A DNA stretch of 64,000 bases from an uncultured Desulfomicrobiaceae bacterium (GTDB lineage Bacteria; Desulfobacterota; Desulfovibrionia; Desulfovibrionales; Desulfomicrobiaceae), in contig CALKRN010000016.1 of assembly GCA_937989665.1 (NCBI GenBank), positions 31,862-95,861 on the forward strand. Direction: 5' to 3'. Positions 9,155 to 19,042 of the stretch are shown here, piece by piece (positions within the stretch are counted from its first letter, which is position 1; every line of letters begins with the position of its first letter). The notes under the pieces were generated by a model, which was not told where the DNA came from, searched no databases, and saw only the letters and a list, made by a program, of their open reading frames with translations. Position numbers and translations under genes: made by a program.

Positions 9155-10840
9155 ATGGCCCGGGTGGATCCAGCGGTGGTGGCCGAGATCAAGGCTCGGC
9201 TGCGCATTGAGGACCTTGTGGGCCGCTACGTGCGGCTGCGTCGGGTGGGGCAGCGGCTTGTTGGCCCATGTCCCTTTCATCAGGAGACTAAACCGTCTTT
9301 TTCTGTGAATCCCGAGCAGGGGTTGTACTATTGCTTTGGCTGCCAGGCAGCGGGGGATATTATCGAATTTTACCGCGCCTTCCATGGTCTCGATTTTATG
9401 GACGCGGTGGTCGCTTTGGCGGAAGAGGCGGGGGTTAACCTCACTTTGGCATCCGGCAGAGCCAAGGGGTCGTCGCGCAAACGCCTTCTCGAGATGCAAC
9501 TGCTTGCTGTGCAAGCCTTTCGGGAGGCCCTGGCCGGGTCAGCCGGGACAGCGGCACGGGAGTATATGGAGCAACGGGGCATCAGCCGTGCGGTGGCGGA
9601 TGCCTTTGCCCTTGGCTTTGCCCCGGCACGCTGGGATTTTTTGTGGCGGGCGCTGCGGCGGGCAGGATTTTCTGCGGAAGAGGCGGTCCAGGGGGGACTG
9701 GTGACTCCCACCCCCAAGGGGGGAGTCTATGATCGCTTCCGGGGGCGGCTGATGTTTCCCATCTGGAACCTCACCGGACAGGTCATTGCCTTTGGTGGCC
9801 GTGCATTGGGCGAGGACGGCGGCCCCAAGTACCTCAATTCACCGGAGACACCGCTTTTTACGAAGGGCGATCATCTCTATGGCCTCTTTCAGGCCCGGCG
9901 TGCGGTGGGGGCGGAAGGTCGGGTGCTGCTTACCGAGGGATATGTGGACGTCCTTACCTTGCACCAATTTGGTTTTCCCGCCAGTTGCGGGGTCTTGGGC
10001 ACAGCGCTTACCCCGGAACAGGTGCACCGTTTGGCTGGCTTTACTCGCCATGTGGATCTCGTGCTCGATGGGGATGCCGCGGGGCGCAAGGCAGCTTGCC
10101 GCAGCGCCGAAATGCTCCTCGCCCAAGGGCTTTCCTGCGCGGTGATGGAGCTCCCTGATGGCGAAGATGTGGATTCGTTCCTGCGGCGTTATGGGGCTGC
10201 CGCCTTGGAGGACATACGCACTCGGGCTGTGGATGGGGTGGACTATTGTGCTGCGTGGGTCCGGGCGCAGCATCATCCTGCCGAGGCTGTGGCCTGGGCT
10301 GTAGGGTTTTTGCGGGGAATAAAGCGGTTGGATTTGCAGGCCTATTTTTTGCCTCGCATCGCTGGGGCCTTGGGCCTTGCGGAACAGGAGCTGCGGCAGG
10401 CCGTGGCCTCGGGGGGGGGGCGAGGAGCTGCCGCTCGCACGCATGCCCCCTCTGTGACCTCCCAGCGGGATCGAGAGCTCTTAGCCGTGGCGATTTGGTT
10501 CCCGCAGCGCCACAAGGACTTGGAGGCATTGGATTTTGAAGCGGCCCTTGGCACCGAGCGTGGCCGGGCATTGTGGCGCAAACTTTGTGGCCAGCCGGCC
10601 GAGACCGTCCTGCCGCGGCTCGATGCAGGGGAAAAGGCCTTTTATGTGCAGACGCAGATGCAGGCCACCCACGTGGACATCGAGGCGAGCTGGGAGTCTG
10701 TCTGTGCTTGGCTGCGGCGTCGGCGGCAGCAGCAGACCTTCGCCGAGGTCCAGAGCGCCTTGGCTGCAGCCCAGCAGCGTGGCGACCGATCGGAAGAGTT
10801 GCGTCTGCTCGCCATTTTGAGTCGTTTGCAATTGCAGTGA
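9155..10840 (+). CDS. dnaG: DNA primase DnaG
   Basis: Bacterial primase (561 residues) that makes RNA primers for Okazaki fragments. The N-terminal CHC2 zinc finger has the ligands in [11 protein letters not shown] and YYCFGC (about residues 38-62). The catalytic core includes the Toprim motifs [10 protein letters not shown] near residue 262 and [10 protein letters not shown] near residue 304. The C-terminal helicase-interaction region (about 430-561) is divergent and Arg/Gln-rich, as is usual. The start at 9155 follows GGAGGG. It lies between mutS2 and rpoD in the classical macromolecular-synthesis arrangement. Confidence 0.96.
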   Translation: MARVDPAVVAEIKARLRIEDLVGRYVRLRRVGQRLVGPCPFHQETKPSFSVNPEQGLYYCFGCQAAGDIIEFYRAFHGLDFMDAVVALAEEAGVNLTLASGRAKGSSRKRLLEMQLLAVQAFREALAGSAGTAAREYMEQRGISRAVADAFALGFAPARWDFLWRALRRAGFSAEEAVQGGLVTPTPKGGVYDRFRGRLMFPIWNLTGQVIAFGGRALGEDGGPKYLNSPETPLFTKGDHLYGLFQARRAVGAEGRVLLTEGYVDVLTLHQFGFPASCGVLGTALTPEQVHRLAGFTRHVDLVLDGDAAGRKAACRSAEMLLAQGLSCAVMELPDGEDVDSFLRRYGAAALEDIRTRAVDGVDYCAAWVRAQHHPAEAVAWAVGFLRGIKRLDLQAYFLPRIAGALGLAEQELRQAVASGGGRGAAARTHAPSVTSQRDRELLAVAIWFPQRHKDLEALDFEAALGTERGRALWRKLCGQPAETVLPRLDAGEKAFYVQTQMQATHVDIEASWESVCAWLRRRRQQQTFAEVQSALAAAQQRGDRSEELRLLAILSRLQLQ

Positions 10841-10865
10841 TATCTTCCAGCAAAGGGGCGAACCC

Positions 10866-12626
10866 ATGAGTACCATCAAAGACGTGCAGCAGATTCAGGC
10901 TCTCATTGCCGAAGGCAAGAAAAAGGGCTTTTTGACCTTCCAAGAGCTCAGCAAAGCCCTTCCTGCCGACGTCAATTCTCCAGAACAGTTGGACGAGATC
11001 GTCACGATCTTTGGTCAACTGGATATCGATATTGTGGACGAAAAACTTGCTGCGGCAGACCTTGAAGATGATCTCGACGATGACGTCAAACTTGAGAAGA
11101 TCGAGCTTGTGGAAGATGAAGAAGCTGCCGATTATTCTTTCCGCAGCAACGACCCGGTGCGGATGTATCTTCGGGAAATGGGCGCTGTAGGACTCCTTGA
11201 CCGTGAGGGCGAGGTATATATTGCCAAAAAGATCGAGGCCGGAGAGATGGAAGTCCTCTATGCCTTGGTGGAGGTTCCTGTAGCGGTAGAAGAGTTTATT
11301 CGCGTTGGTGAAGATCTCAAAAGAGGTTCTATTAAGCTCAAAGATGTCGTCAAGACAATTGAAGAGGACGATCCTTCCGAGGAAGAGATGAACCAACGGG
11401 ATCGGGTCATTAAACTGTTAGAGGAAGTCAAGAATATTTATCGCAAGAAAAAAAGCATTTATGAAAAGCTTGATGAATGCGCCACGCTTGACAAGCGTGT
11501 GTATGGAATCCAAAAAAAGATCATAGAATATAAAGATAGTGTAGTACAGTGCCTTCGTGATATCAAATTAGAGAAGACATTGGTGGATAGAATTATTGAG
11601 ACGATCAATGATTATGTCCGTCAAATGCATAACTATGAGAGGGATATTGCGGCATACATTCTTTCTTTGGGAAAATCGCAAGAGGAAATTTTCTCTATCT
11701 TTCGACAGTTGGAAGAGCGGCGCATCAATCCCGTGGCTGCGGCCCAAGAGCTGAACATGACCGTGGAAGAGCTTTTCTCGTTTAAAGAAATGGTCAATGG
11801 GAAGATCGAGATCCTCAAGAAGCTCCGGGAAAACGCCATGCACGATGTGGACGACCTGGAAGAAATTTTGTGGCGTATCCGGAAAGGCAACGCCGATGCC
11901 TTGGACGCGAAACAAGAGCTTATTCGGGCCAACCTGCGTCTTGTTGTATCCATTGCGAAAAAATATACCAATCGAGGGCTGCAGTTTCTCGATCTCATTC
12001 AAGAGGGCAACATCGGCCTGATGAAGGCAGTGGATAAGTTCGAATACCAGCGTGGCTATAAGTTTTCCACCTATGCCACGTGGTGGATCCGTCAGGCCAT
12101 TACCCGGGCTATTGCCGATCAGGCGCGTACCATCCGCATTCCGGTGCACATGATCGAGACTATCAATAAATTGGTGCGGACTTCTCGCTATTTAGTGCAG
12201 GAACTTGGCCGCGATCCATCGCCAGAAGAAATTGCCGAACGCATGGACTATCCTGTGGATAAGGTCAAAAAGGTCCTCAAAATTGCCAAGGAGCCTATTT
12301 CTTTGGAAACGCCCATCGGGGATGAAGAGGATTCGTCCCTTGGCGACTTTATTGAGGACAAGAAGGCCGTGGCTCCGGCGGACGAAGTGGTCAACACCAA
12401 GCTGGCGGAGCAGATCAATTTGGTCCTCTCTGACCTTACCCCACGCGAGGAGCAGGTGCTGCGCAAACGCTTCGGCATTGGCGAGAAAAGCGACCATACC
12501 CTGGAAGAGGTGGGCAAACTCTTTAACGTCACCCGGGAACGTATTCGTCAAATCGAGGCCAAGGCCCTGCGCAAGCTCCGTCATCCAGTGCGCAGCCAAC
12601 TTTTGCGGACGTTTTATGAGTCCTAG
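10866..12626 (+). CDS. rpoD: RNA polymerase primary sigma factor RpoD
   Basis: Primary sigma-70 factor (586 residues). Region 1.1 (about 1-80, acidic) is followed by region 1.2 at [11 protein letters not shown] and a non-conserved insert (about 150-330). Region 2 contains [21 protein letters not shown] cut short here as [16 protein letters not shown] near residue 373, plus [15 protein letters not shown] for -10 recognition. Region 4.2 near the C-terminus has the helix-turn-helix ending [16 protein letters not shown]. The full set of primary-sigma regions separates it from alternative sigmas. It is the last core gene of the operon; the nuclease gene downstream begins inside its final codons (11-bp overlap). 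Confidence 0.97.
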   Translation: MSTIKDVQQIQALIAEGKKKGFLTFQELSKALPADVNSPEQLDEIVTIFGQLDIDIVDEKLAAADLEDDLDDDVKLEKIELVEDEEAADYSFRSNDPVRMYLREMGAVGLLDREGEVYIAKKIEAGEMEVLYALVEVPVAVEEFIRVGEDLKRGSIKLKDVVKTIEEDDPSEEEMNQRDRVIKLLEEVKNIYRKKKSIYEKLDECATLDKRVYGIQKKIIEYKDSVVQCLRDIKLEKTLVDRIIETINDYVRQMHNYERDIAAYILSLGKSQEEIFSIFRQLEERRINPVAAAQELNMTVEELFSFKEMVNGKIEILKKLRENAMHDVDDLEEILWRIRKGNADALDAKQELIRANLRLVVSIAKKYTNRGLQFLDLIQEGNIGLMKAVDKFEYQRGYKFSTYATWWIRQAITRAIADQARTIRIPVHMIETINKLVRTSRYLVQELGRDPSPEEIAERMDYPVDKVKKVLKIAKEPISLETPIGDEEDSSLGDFIEDKKAVAPADEVVNTKLAEQINLVLSDLTPREEQVLRKRFGIGEKSDHTLEEVGKLFNVTRERIRQIEAKALRKLRHPVRSQLLRTFYES

Positions 12627-13278
12627 GCCACAGGCGCGTTGGCTTCTCACCTTTTGGGGGCTGTTGTGGGCGGTGGTGCTCGGTTTTTTGCCGGGCACCG
12701 CTATGGCCTGGGAGCGGGTGCGCGCGGTGGTGGATGGCGATACCCTCGAGCTTGCCAGTGGCCAGACCGTGCGGCTGGTAGGCATCGATGCCCCGGAACT
12801 TGGGCACAAAGGACCAGGGCAATACTATGGTCCACAGGCTCGTGCAGAGTTGGTGCGGCTTGTGGAAGGGCAGGAGGTTCGCCTGGAAGTCCTGGGCCGG
12901 GATCGCTACCACCGCGTGCTCGGTGCGCTCTGGCGTCGGGATGGGACGATGGTCAACGAACAGATGGTGGCACTGGGGGCAGCCTTTGTCTTTCCTCATG
13001 CAGACGATGCCGGCAGTGGTTCGCTGATGGAACGCCTCCTTCGGGCACAGCAGCAGGCCATGGATCGGGGGGTGGGCTTTTGGCCGCGTATCCTTCGTCT
13101 GCCCGAGGCCCGGGACCCCTATGTGGGGACTCGAAGCTCCAAACGCTTCCATCGTCTCGCTTGTCCCTATGCCTCGCGCATCAGCCCGCACAATCGGGTC
13201 TTCTTTTCTTCGCTGCGTGCGGCGTTCGCCGCGGGGTTTTCCCCCTGCCGCACCTGCACCCCCTGGCCGCGCCAGTGA
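12616..13278 (+). CDS. exported thermonuclease-family (SNase-like) nuclease
   Basis: Staphylococcal-nuclease-fold protein of 220 residues. An N-terminal signal peptide ([18 protein letters not shown], about residues 9-30) implies export to the periplasm. The nuclease core has VVDGDTLEL near residue 37, RLVGIDAPE near residue 53 and YHRVLGALW near residue 95, matching the Asp, Arg/Glu and second Arg active-site positions. The last 50 residues contain CPYASRIS and SPCRTC, which resemble the Ada-type metal-binding fold seen in some secreted nucleases. The frame is open far upstream, but ATG 12616 is chosen because it gives the signal peptide; it overlaps rpoD by 11 bp. Confidence 0.85.
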   Translation: MSPRPQARWLLTFWGLLWAVVLGFLPGTAMAWERVRAVVDGDTLELASGQTVRLVGIDAPELGHKGPGQYYGPQARAELVRLVEGQEVRLEVLGRDRYHRVLGALWRRDGTMVNEQMVALGAAFVFPHADDAGSGSLMERLLRAQQQAMDRGVGFWPRILRLPEARDPYVGTRSSKRFHRLACPYASRISPHNRVFFSSLRAAFAAGFSPCRTCTPWPRQ

Positions 13279-13301
13279 ACCATTTCCCCCGAAGCAGCAG
13301 T

Positions 13302-14081
13302 ATGCCTTCTCTTGTCCACCTCGCCCCTCGTCTGCCCCGAGTGCGCCGCAAGTTCCTTGCTCTTGCCCACGCAAGCGCCCATCGCGTGGGGCCGGACCGA
13401 CATCTCATCGAGCTCAAGCGCAACCACAGTTTACGGGTCATGGCCATCGCTCATGGCATCCTCCTGGCCCATGGCATAGTGCCCTATGAGTTGGGGCTCG
13501 TGGCGGCCTTGCTCCACGATGTGGGACGGTTCCCGCAGTTTGAGCGCTTTCGGACGTTTCGTGATGCGGACTCCCTCGATCATGGGGCCGAGGGAGCGAA
13601 CATGCTGGCAAACTCCCATCTCCTGGAGGCCTTTGCCCCCCACGAGCAGGAGATGATTCGGCAGATTGTAGCGGTGCATAACCGCCGCCAGCTGCCGCCC
13701 CTGGACCCGGGATGCGAGGCGCTGGCCCACGTTGTACGGGATGCTGATAAGCTCGACATTGTGCGGGTGGTGCTGGCGGCTTTGGAAGGCGGTTCCGTGG
13801 ACCCGACGATTACACTCGGGCTGCGGACAGAACCCGGTGTCAGTCCGGGCGTGGTGGCAAGCCTGGAGCGGGGGGAGGCCCCAGACTATGGGCAGCTTGC
13901 CTCGGTGGATGATTTTACGCTCTTTCTGGCGGCCTGGAGCCAAGGTCTCCATTATCCAGCCAGCCGTCGCATGTTTGCTGCCCGTGGCTATCTTGCTCGG
14001 CTGCGGGCCTTGCTTCCTCCTGACCAGCCGGTCCTCGATGCACTGTTTGCAGCTTGGCGCAAAGCGGAGGCCTTTGTCTGA
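13302..14081 (+). CDS. HD-domain phosphohydrolase
   Basis: Soluble protein of 259 residues with an HD metal-dependent hydrolase domain. Metal ligands are suggested by HSLRVMAIAHGI (about residue 45), LLHDVGRF (the HD doublet, about residue 68), DHGAEGANML and the distal RDADKLDIVRV. Such proteins cleave phosphate esters of nucleotides or second messengers; the substrate here is unknown. The start at 13302 is chosen because the longer frame overlaps the nuclease gene in a different phase and has no homology-like content. Its last 167 bp are overlapped by a convergent gene on the other strand. Confidence 0.82.
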   Translation: MPSLVHLAPRLPRVRRKFLALAHASAHRVGPDRHLIELKRNHSLRVMAIAHGILLAHGIVPYELGLVAALLHDVGRFPQFERFRTFRDADSLDHGAEGANMLANSHLLEAFAPHEQEMIRQIVAVHNRRQLPPLDPGCEALAHVVRDADKLDIVRVVLAALEGGSVDPTITLGLRTEPGVSPGVVASLERGEAPDYGQLASVDDFTLFLAAWSQGLHYPASRRMFAARGYLARLRALLPPDQPVLDALFAAWRKAEAFV

Positions 14082-15315
14082 GCGAGTTGCTGCTTGGCCC
14101 TTGCGCTTCGAGAAGGCGGGCTAGGAGCTCCTCGAAAAGGTGAACCATTTGACCATAGAGGCCGCCATAGCCGGGAAATGAGCCAAAAAGCTGGTGCCGG
14201 GTCGCTTGCAGCCCAGCCGAACCTGCGTATTCGGGGGAGCTTGGGGCAGAGGCCATGCTGTAGCGTTCGCGGATGAGGTAGGCTTTGGTTTCTTGGCATA
14301 ACTTCAAGCATAACTTGAGGCAGAGGGCTCCGTGGTTTTCCCACCACTGGAGGCCATCTTGCGTGGGCCGTATGTCCATGGTGTATACTGTCATGGCCAG
14401 CAGGGTAGTGAGGTGAGCGGCTGGGATGCCGCGCCGCCAGCCAAGGAGCCACGGGGTGCGCCAGTTCAGGAGAAAATGGCGCTGTCCTAGTTCGATGAGC
14501 TCGAGCAGCGCAAGGCGCATCGTTTGGAGCTGGGGGTCGCTCCATTCCTGAGGAAGGATACGGAGATCCCATTGGGGGACTGTGGCCGCGGGGACGCCAA
14601 GAAGGGTCGCGAGGAGGGCGTTGGCCTCGCTGGAGGCGGGGCTCTCCAGGTGGGCATAGCTTAAAAGGACCGTGCCGGCGCCAAAAGGCATGGCAAGGAT
14701 ACAGGGGTCCTCCACAAGCCAGCGGGGATGGAGATTGATGCCATAGAGGGCCTCCCAGGCTGGGATGTCTTCTTCGGCAAGATCCGCCAGGGGGAGATCC
14801 GCCACCCAAAAGTCTGGGCCTGGAGTTTTGTAGCGAGCCAGGACCTCCATCGGCGCATCAGGCGTTTGGAATTGCGATGGCCACCAAATGGGCAGCAAGG
14901 CCGTTGGCTTTGGAGCTCCAGCGAGGGTAATGTGGCAGGCCACATGCCCGCTACAATTAGGGAGACGCTGGGAGGCCGGTTTGCGCTGAAGGTGGCATAA
15001 ATCAAGGAGCGGAGCGGTGGTCTGTCCCCGCAGCGCAAGGCCTGCCCCGCCACACAATCCAAGATAGCGACCGCCTTGGGCAACATACTGGCGGATGGCG
15101 CTCCGGCCGCGCTCTCCGAGGGCAGCCGCTTTATGACCTGCCCACCCTCCTGGGACTATAAGAAAGTCCGGAGGTCGCTGCTGGAGGACCCCGGCAGCGA
15201 TGGCATGGCTTCGCACAAGCCAGGGAGAAAGGCCAAGGGCACGTAGCCCCCGCCAGGCCAGAAGGCCCCAAAGGTGGGATTCATCCCAAAGGAGAGCGAT
15301 AGATGGGTTTAGCAT
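13915..15315 (-). CDS. BPL_N (class I glutamine-amidotransferase-like) domain protein
   Basis: Protein of 466 residues. The N-terminal part (about 1-220) resembles the biotin-protein-ligase N-terminal domain, a flavodoxin/GATase-like fold: IALLWDESHLWGLL, DFLIVPGGWAG and GRYLGLCGGAGLAL, where the Cys of GLCGG sits at the nucleophile-elbow position. A second half-domain (GAGTVLLSYAHLESP) completes it. The rest (about 260-400) is not recognised. No biotin-ligase catalytic domain is present, so ligase activity is not implied. The last 56 codons run antisense through the convergent HD gene and may reflect loss of an earlier stop. It lies downstream of tmcA and may be cotranscribed. Confidence 0.7.
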   Translation of the reverse strand: MLNPSIALLWDESHLWGLLAWRGLRALGLSPWLVRSHAIAAGVLQQRPPDFLIVPGGWAGHKAAALGERGRSAIRQYVAQGGRYLGLCGGAGLALRGQTTAPLLDLCHLQRKPASQRLPNCSGHVACHITLAGAPKPTALLPIWWPSQFQTPDAPMEVLARYKTPGPDFWVADLPLADLAEEDIPAWEALYGINLHPRWLVEDPCILAMPFGAGTVLLSYAHLESPASSEANALLATLLGVPAATVPQWDLRILPQEWSDPQLQTMRLALLELIELGQRHFLLNWRTPWLLGWRRGIPAAHLTTLLAMTVYTMDIRPTQDGLQWWENHGALCLKLCLKLCQETKAYLIRERYSMASAPSSPEYAGSAGLQATRHQLFGSFPGYGGLYGQMVHLFEELLARLLEAQGPSSNSLRQRPPLCAKLQTVHRGPAGQEEARPAAEQDSHGQQTCDGWLDNGDLGSRPPERA

Positions 15316-15316
15316 G

Positions 15317-15355
15317 CCAAAGCCCCCGCTGGAGGTCCATACGCAGGGGCTTTGG
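15317..15355 (-). terminator. hairpin between tmcA and the BPL_N gene
   Basis: Perfect 10-bp inverted repeat CCAAAGCCCC / GGGGCTTTGG (15317-15326 and 15346-15355). It lies after the tmcA stop and directly before the BPL_N start codon. It lacks a T-run, so full termination is uncertain. The right arm, in the transcribed direction, contains the only G-rich stretch that could act as ribosome site for the BPL_N gene, so the hairpin may attenuate that gene. Confidence 0.55.
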
Positions 15356-15392
15356 ATACCACTGGCCTCAAGGGCCTACAAGAATGTGCCTG

Positions 15393-15779
15393 CTACCGTC
15401 GATGGCATTGGCCACAAGCCAATGGTCCTTTCGCCTTGGTTGTATGGCATCCGGCACAGGCGGTATGATAGGCAACCCGCAACCCGGGCTGACGTCCTTG
15501 TCCTTGGAGCGTATGGCAGTCACTGCAGGCTTTATCCTCCGAGCTCTCGCCGGCCACCAGCTTGCCGTTGCGGTAGACGTGGTGGCAGATGGCACAATCG
15601 TCGAGGCCGGCTTTTTCGTTGTGGGTGTCGTGGTCAAAGAGGGCCACAGGCCGAGTCAATGTACCAAAGGCTTGAGTTTTAAGGACAGTGTCTTGGGTCC
15701 AGGCCGGGATAGCTCCAAGAACGGACAACGCCACGATGAACGATGCACCGAGCAAGAACGAGAATCGACGTGGGGTCAT
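15393..15779 (-). CDS. tmcA: tetraheme cytochrome c3 of the Tmc complex (TmcA, type II c3)
   Basis: Periplasmic multiheme cytochrome of 128 residues. A signal peptide covers about residues 1-28 ([16 protein letters not shown]). Four heme motifs follow: CAICH, CSDCH, CAGCH and CGQCH, with extra His residues available as distal ligands (FDHDTHNE). In the Tmc complex of Desulfovibrio this type II cytochrome c3 accepts electrons from type I c3 and hands them to the membrane partners. The frame extends upstream, but ATG 15779 gives the signal peptide and lies 4 bp after the tmcB stop. Last gene of the tmcDCBA unit. Confidence 0.88.
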   Translation of the reverse strand: MTPRRFSFLLGASFIVALSVLGAIPAWTQDTVLKTQAFGTLTRPVALFDHDTHNEKAGLDDCAICHHVYRNGKLVAGESSEDKACSDCHTLQGQGRQPGLRVAYHTACAGCHTTKAKGPLACGQCHRR

Positions 15780-15783
15780 GCGT

Positions 15784-17097
15784 TTAGGCCTCCGGTTTTT
15801 CCATGCATTCATAGATGATTTCGCCCAAAAATTTGAGCTCCATGTCCAGTCCGTATTTGTGGATGATATCGTCAAGTCCTCCATGGCAATTATGGCATGG
15901 AGCAATGCAAAGTTTGACTCCCGTGGCTTTGAGCTGTTCTGCTTTGGCGCTATTGCTTTCTACACGGGCATTTTTAAAAGGCGGACCACAGTTGATAACC
16001 CCACCTCCTGCAGCACAGCACAGGTTATGTTCTCGGTTAGGATGCATCTCAACGAGGTTTTTGCAGAAAGCTCGAACGACTTCCCTGGCCTTTTCATGCA
16101 GGCCTCGACCACGCACGACGTTACACGGATCGTGGAACGTAACGGGTTCTTCGATTTGTTTGGCTACCTTGATGCGACCTTCGTTGAGGAGGTCCCAGTA
16201 AAATTCCAGGGCGTGGATGACGGGAATAGGAGGCATGCGCCAGCCAAGAACGCGATTGCCGGTATCGTAGACAGAGCGGAAGGCATGGCCACATTCTCCC
16301 ATAACGATCTTTTTGACCCGCAGTCGAGCCGCGGTTTCGAAATGGGCCCGCTTGAGACGGGCCATGATTTCGCTATCCCCGGTGAACATGGCCATATCGG
16401 AATTGTCCCATCCTGGGGTGGCAGGCATGGTCCAGTTGAGGCCGGCCACATTCATGATGACTGCTGCCTGATAGATGAGCTGGGTGCGGAATTTTGGTTC
16501 AGGACCGATGACCGAATACATGATATCCGCCCCTTCTTTTTCCAAGGGGATACGTGCATTGGGAATCTCCTCCCGAATTTCATCTTCTTGCCAATGGAGG
16601 GCATCGATCCACTCGTCGTCTTTGACCCACATCTGGTTGAGCGTAGCAGAGTGAGAGTGGGCCGTATCTTGGATGTAAAGCGGTGTGAGTTCCAGCTTAT
16701 GAACAATACGACGAACAAGTGACATCATATAGGCAATATCAATGCCAAAAGGACAATATTGCACACAGCGACGACAGAGATTGCATTCAGTTTGGGCAAT
16801 CTGCGTGGCTTGCTTCATGAATTCGACAGATACTTTGCCTTTATGTTTGAGCATAGGCCAGATCGTTTGCTTCACCTTGCCCACAGGAGCGTAGCTTGGG
16901 TCTTTATCTCGAGAGAGATAGAAATGGCAGGCTTCAGAGCACAACCCACAATGGACACAAGTTTCCACGTAGGCCATGAGGCGCGCTCCGGTTTCATTGC
17001 CGAGAACCGCGTTGATGGTGCGCTCGATGCGCTCAGGGGTGAGGGCCTCGGCCCCGCGCTCGATGCCTTCGTCTTTGATCCAGACTCGTTCTTTCAT
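15784..17097 (-). CDS. tmcB: Tmc complex HdrD-like iron-sulfur subunit TmcB
   Basis: Cytoplasmic-side iron-sulfur protein of 437 residues, related to HdrD. Two ferredoxin-type [4Fe-4S] motifs lie in the N-terminal half ([11 protein letters not shown] near residue 48 and [14 protein letters not shown] near residue 110). Two cysteine-rich domains of the CCG type follow ([15 protein letters not shown] with [18 protein letters not shown]). The second has CCA where the family consensus has CCG. ATG 17097 is used because AAGGAG lies 8 bases upstream; an ATG 21 bases earlier overlaps tmcC. It is a clear paralogue of HmcF at 24227 (shared CGLC, KGKVS-EFM, PCHNC). Role: terminal electron acceptor or donor site of the complex. 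Confidence 0.88.
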   Translation of the reverse strand: MKERVWIKDEGIERGAEALTPERIERTINAVLGNETGARLMAYVETCVHCGLCSEACHFYLSRDKDPSYAPVGKVKQTIWPMLKHKGKVSVEFMKQATQIAQTECNLCRRCVQYCPFGIDIAYMMSLVRRIVHKLELTPLYIQDTAHSHSATLNQMWVKDDEWIDALHWQEDEIREEIPNARIPLEKEGADIMYSVIGPEPKFRTQLIYQAAVIMNVAGLNWTMPATPGWDNSDMAMFTGDSEIMARLKRAHFETAARLRVKKIVMGECGHAFRSVYDTGNRVLGWRMPPIPVIHALEFYWDLLNEGRIKVAKQIEEPVTFHDPCNVVRGRGLHEKAREVVRAFCKNLVEMHPNREHNLCCAAGGGVINCGPPFKNARVESNSAKAEQLKATGVKLCIAPCHNCHGGLDDIIHKYGLDMELKFLGEIIYECMEKPEA

Positions 17098-17111
17098 GGA
17101 AAATTCTCCTT

Positions 17112-17771
17112 TTACCAATCTTTGACGTGGCGCACCATGCCAAATTCAGAACCAATATACCCACGGGTAAATGGTGCAAAAAGCATGTGGACGAGACGAG
17201 TGAACGGGATACTGATTAGTAGAATTTCTGCAGAAAGCATATGCAGAATTGTCATGAGAAGGGGGTCTCCCCATTGATGGTAGGCGAGAATGCCAGTCAA
17301 AAACGGTGCAGCCACGAGCCCTAATAGGGCAAAATCCGTCCAATCAGTAACAAAAGCAACTTCTGGACGCACAATCCGACGTACACCAAAGAAGATACAT
17401 GCACCAACGACCAAAAAAGCCATTACGTCGGCGAGGGCATCTGGGATCGTGGGCCAGCTAAGGCCAAAACCTTCTTCAATCATGATGACATGGGCGGAGA
17501 GAAAAATCAAAATTACAAAAAAACCGATGTGAAAAAGAAAAGCGACTCCAGTGAAAATAGGGTGAAGACGCATATTGGTTGTATTCCATGGGATAGACCA
17601 ATTAATTATTGACCGTAAGGCATATTTTAACGATATGTAAGAGAAAAGAACTTGCTCTTTTTGTTTTGCTAAAGAAAAGACTTGCCATAGTCGATATATA
17701 CTTCCAAGTATAAGTACAGACCAAGCAATCCAAGCCAATGGCCCAGAAACAAGTATGTAAATTCTTTCCAT
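17112..17771 (-). CDS. tmcC: Tmc complex membrane cytochrome b subunit TmcC
   Basis: Integral membrane protein of 219 residues, similar to the NarI/DsrM-type cytochrome b family. About five membrane spans are visible (LVSGPLAWIAWSVLIL, FTGVAFLFHIGFFVILIFL, ADVMAFLVVGACIFFG, ALLGLVAAPFLTGILA and a His-containing LHMLSAEILLISIPF). Paired histidines in these spans are the likely heme b ligands. It shares the segment SWPT-P--LADVMA with HmcE ([14 protein letters not shown]), supporting paralogy. ATG 17771 follows GGAGGC. It links periplasmic TmcA to cytoplasmic TmcB. tmcD lies 8 bp upstream and tmcB starts 14 bp downstream. Confidence 0.88.
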   Translation of the reverse strand: MERIYILVSGPLAWIAWSVLILGSIYRLWQVFSLAKQKEQVLFSYISLKYALRSIINWSIPWNTTNMRLHPIFTGVAFLFHIGFFVILIFLSAHVIMIEEGFGLSWPTIPDALADVMAFLVVGACIFFGVRRIVRPEVAFVTDWTDFALLGLVAAPFLTGILAYHQWGDPLLMTILHMLSAEILLISIPFTRLVHMLFAPFTRGYIGSEFGMVRHVKDW

Positions 17772-17779
17772 AAAGCCTC

Positions 17780-19042
17780 CTATTTCAATATATTTGATAC
17801 CTTTTCTACAATACGAATATATTTGTTGTCTATGATTCCACGAATAAGGATGAGTGTTCCATCTTGATTGAATACTGGATTCCAACAATGAGAAAAATCT
17901 CTATTGTATGGAGCGCCATCGATGATAATAGTATATTTTTTTGATCGCTCGACCTTGCATGCAACATGTTCTCCGTTTGGAGAAAATACAGGTTTCCAGC
18001 ACATATCGTAGTTATTTGGCCATATTTTATCATCCACAATAATAGTCCAACGTTCGTTTTCCTTTCCAACGGCAGCAATTCGTTGGCCATTGGAGCTTAG
18101 GGTGAGATCGAGGAGCATGTCGCCAAAAGTATTTTTCCATGAAATGCCATCTTTTGCCACGGTCCATCGTCCATATTGAGGACATACAATAGCAACAATA
18201 TGGTTTCCATCTGGAGTGTAGCGCTGGTGCCACACCTGGAAGAAATGGGGCTTCCAAACAACTTGACCATCCACGGCAAGTCCCCATTTACCACCTAAAC
18301 GCACTGGGGCAGCAATGGCATTGGTTTTAGGATGGAAACAGGGTTCCCATACTTGAGCAAAAGTTTCGTTCCATGTGTTGCCGTTGCAGGCAATGGTATA
18401 ATCGAATAGATTTAGCCGTACTTGGGCAGCGACATGCGTGCCATCAGGGCTGATAACTGGAGTCCAGACGTTAACAAAATTTCTGTCCCAAGCCTCTCCA
18501 TCTACAGCAACAGAAAAGACACCTTGTTTGAATTTGAAAATTTCTGCTTGTCCCAAAGGAATGGTTTGGACTGCAGCGGCAGTATGAGAACCGTCAGTAC
18601 TGAGGACAAAGTTGTTTGCATTGATGAAGAGATTCGGCCAAATTTCTCCATCTTTGATCATCCCATACTGCATGGAATCGCTCACGCAGCAAGCAATGAC
18701 GGAACCATCTTGGGAGAAGAGCGTATTCCACACAAAGCCATATCCCTCCTCCCAAGGTTCACCGTCGATGCATAACTTCCAGTCTCCGTCATTGACGAGT
18801 GCGGTGAGTCTGCCATCTGGGCTATAACGCAGGTACCACACTCGATCGAATTGGTTTGGCCACAGTTCGTCGTTCACTTGGACGGTGAAGGTCTCATCCT
18901 GGGTGCGTACAATAGCAGCAATTTGTTCTCCATCTGGACTTGCTTCATTTTCCTCGCGCCATGCGATCTCGTCATTGTTTACAGCAAGATCGAAGACCGT
19001 TTTCGACCCAATGCTCCAATCCCATTGTGCTTGTGGTGTCAT
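17780..19042 (-). CDS. tmcD: Tmc complex Trp-rich repeat subunit TmcD
   Basis: Soluble protein of 420 residues made of at least nine tandem repeats of about 45 residues. Each carries variants of SPDG / W / VDGE-W and an alternating hydrophobic pattern expected of a beta-propeller (VWYLRYSPDGR, VWTPVISPDGT, CWKPVFSPNGE). No cofactor motif or signal peptide is evident, so it probably acts on the cytoplasmic side. It matches the Trp-rich TmcD described in Desulfovibrio Tmc complexes, whose function is unclear. The start at 19042 has AAGGAGAT 7 bases upstream; the frame is open 79 codons further, but that stretch is AT-rich and not protein-like. First gene of tmcDCBA. Confidence 0.85.
   Translation of the reverse strand: MTPQAQWDWSIGSKTVFDLAVNNDEIAWREENEASPDGEQIAAIVRTQDETFTVQVNDELWPNQFDRVWYLRYSPDGRLTALVNDGDWKLCIDGEPWEEGYGFVWNTLFSQDGSVIACCVSDSMQYGMIKDGEIWPNLFINANNFVLSTDGSHTAAAVQTIPLGQAEIFKFKQGVFSVAVDGEAWDRNFVNVWTPVISPDGTHVAAQVRLNLFDYTIACNGNTWNETFAQVWEPCFHPKTNAIAAPVRLGGKWGLAVDGQVVWKPHFFQVWHQRYTPDGNHIVAIVCPQYGRWTVAKDGISWKNTFGDMLLDLTLSSNGQRIAAVGKENERWTIIVDDKIWPNNYDMCWKPVFSPNGEHVACKVERSKKYTIIIDGAPYNRDFSHCWNPVFNQDGTLILIRGIIDNKYIRIVEKVSNILK

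Noticed and set aside
10041..11396. Long minus-strand frame of 451 codons across dnaG and rpoD
   Set aside because: It lies wholly antisense to two clearly conserved genes, with low-complexity composition and no ribosome site.
12205..12615. Upstream extension of the nuclease gene
   Set aside because: The region is the rpoD C-terminus in another frame; ATG 12616 gives a signal peptide and the normal protein.
12639..13301. Upstream extension of the HD-domain gene
   Set aside because: It overlaps the nuclease gene in a different frame and has no recognisable protein content.
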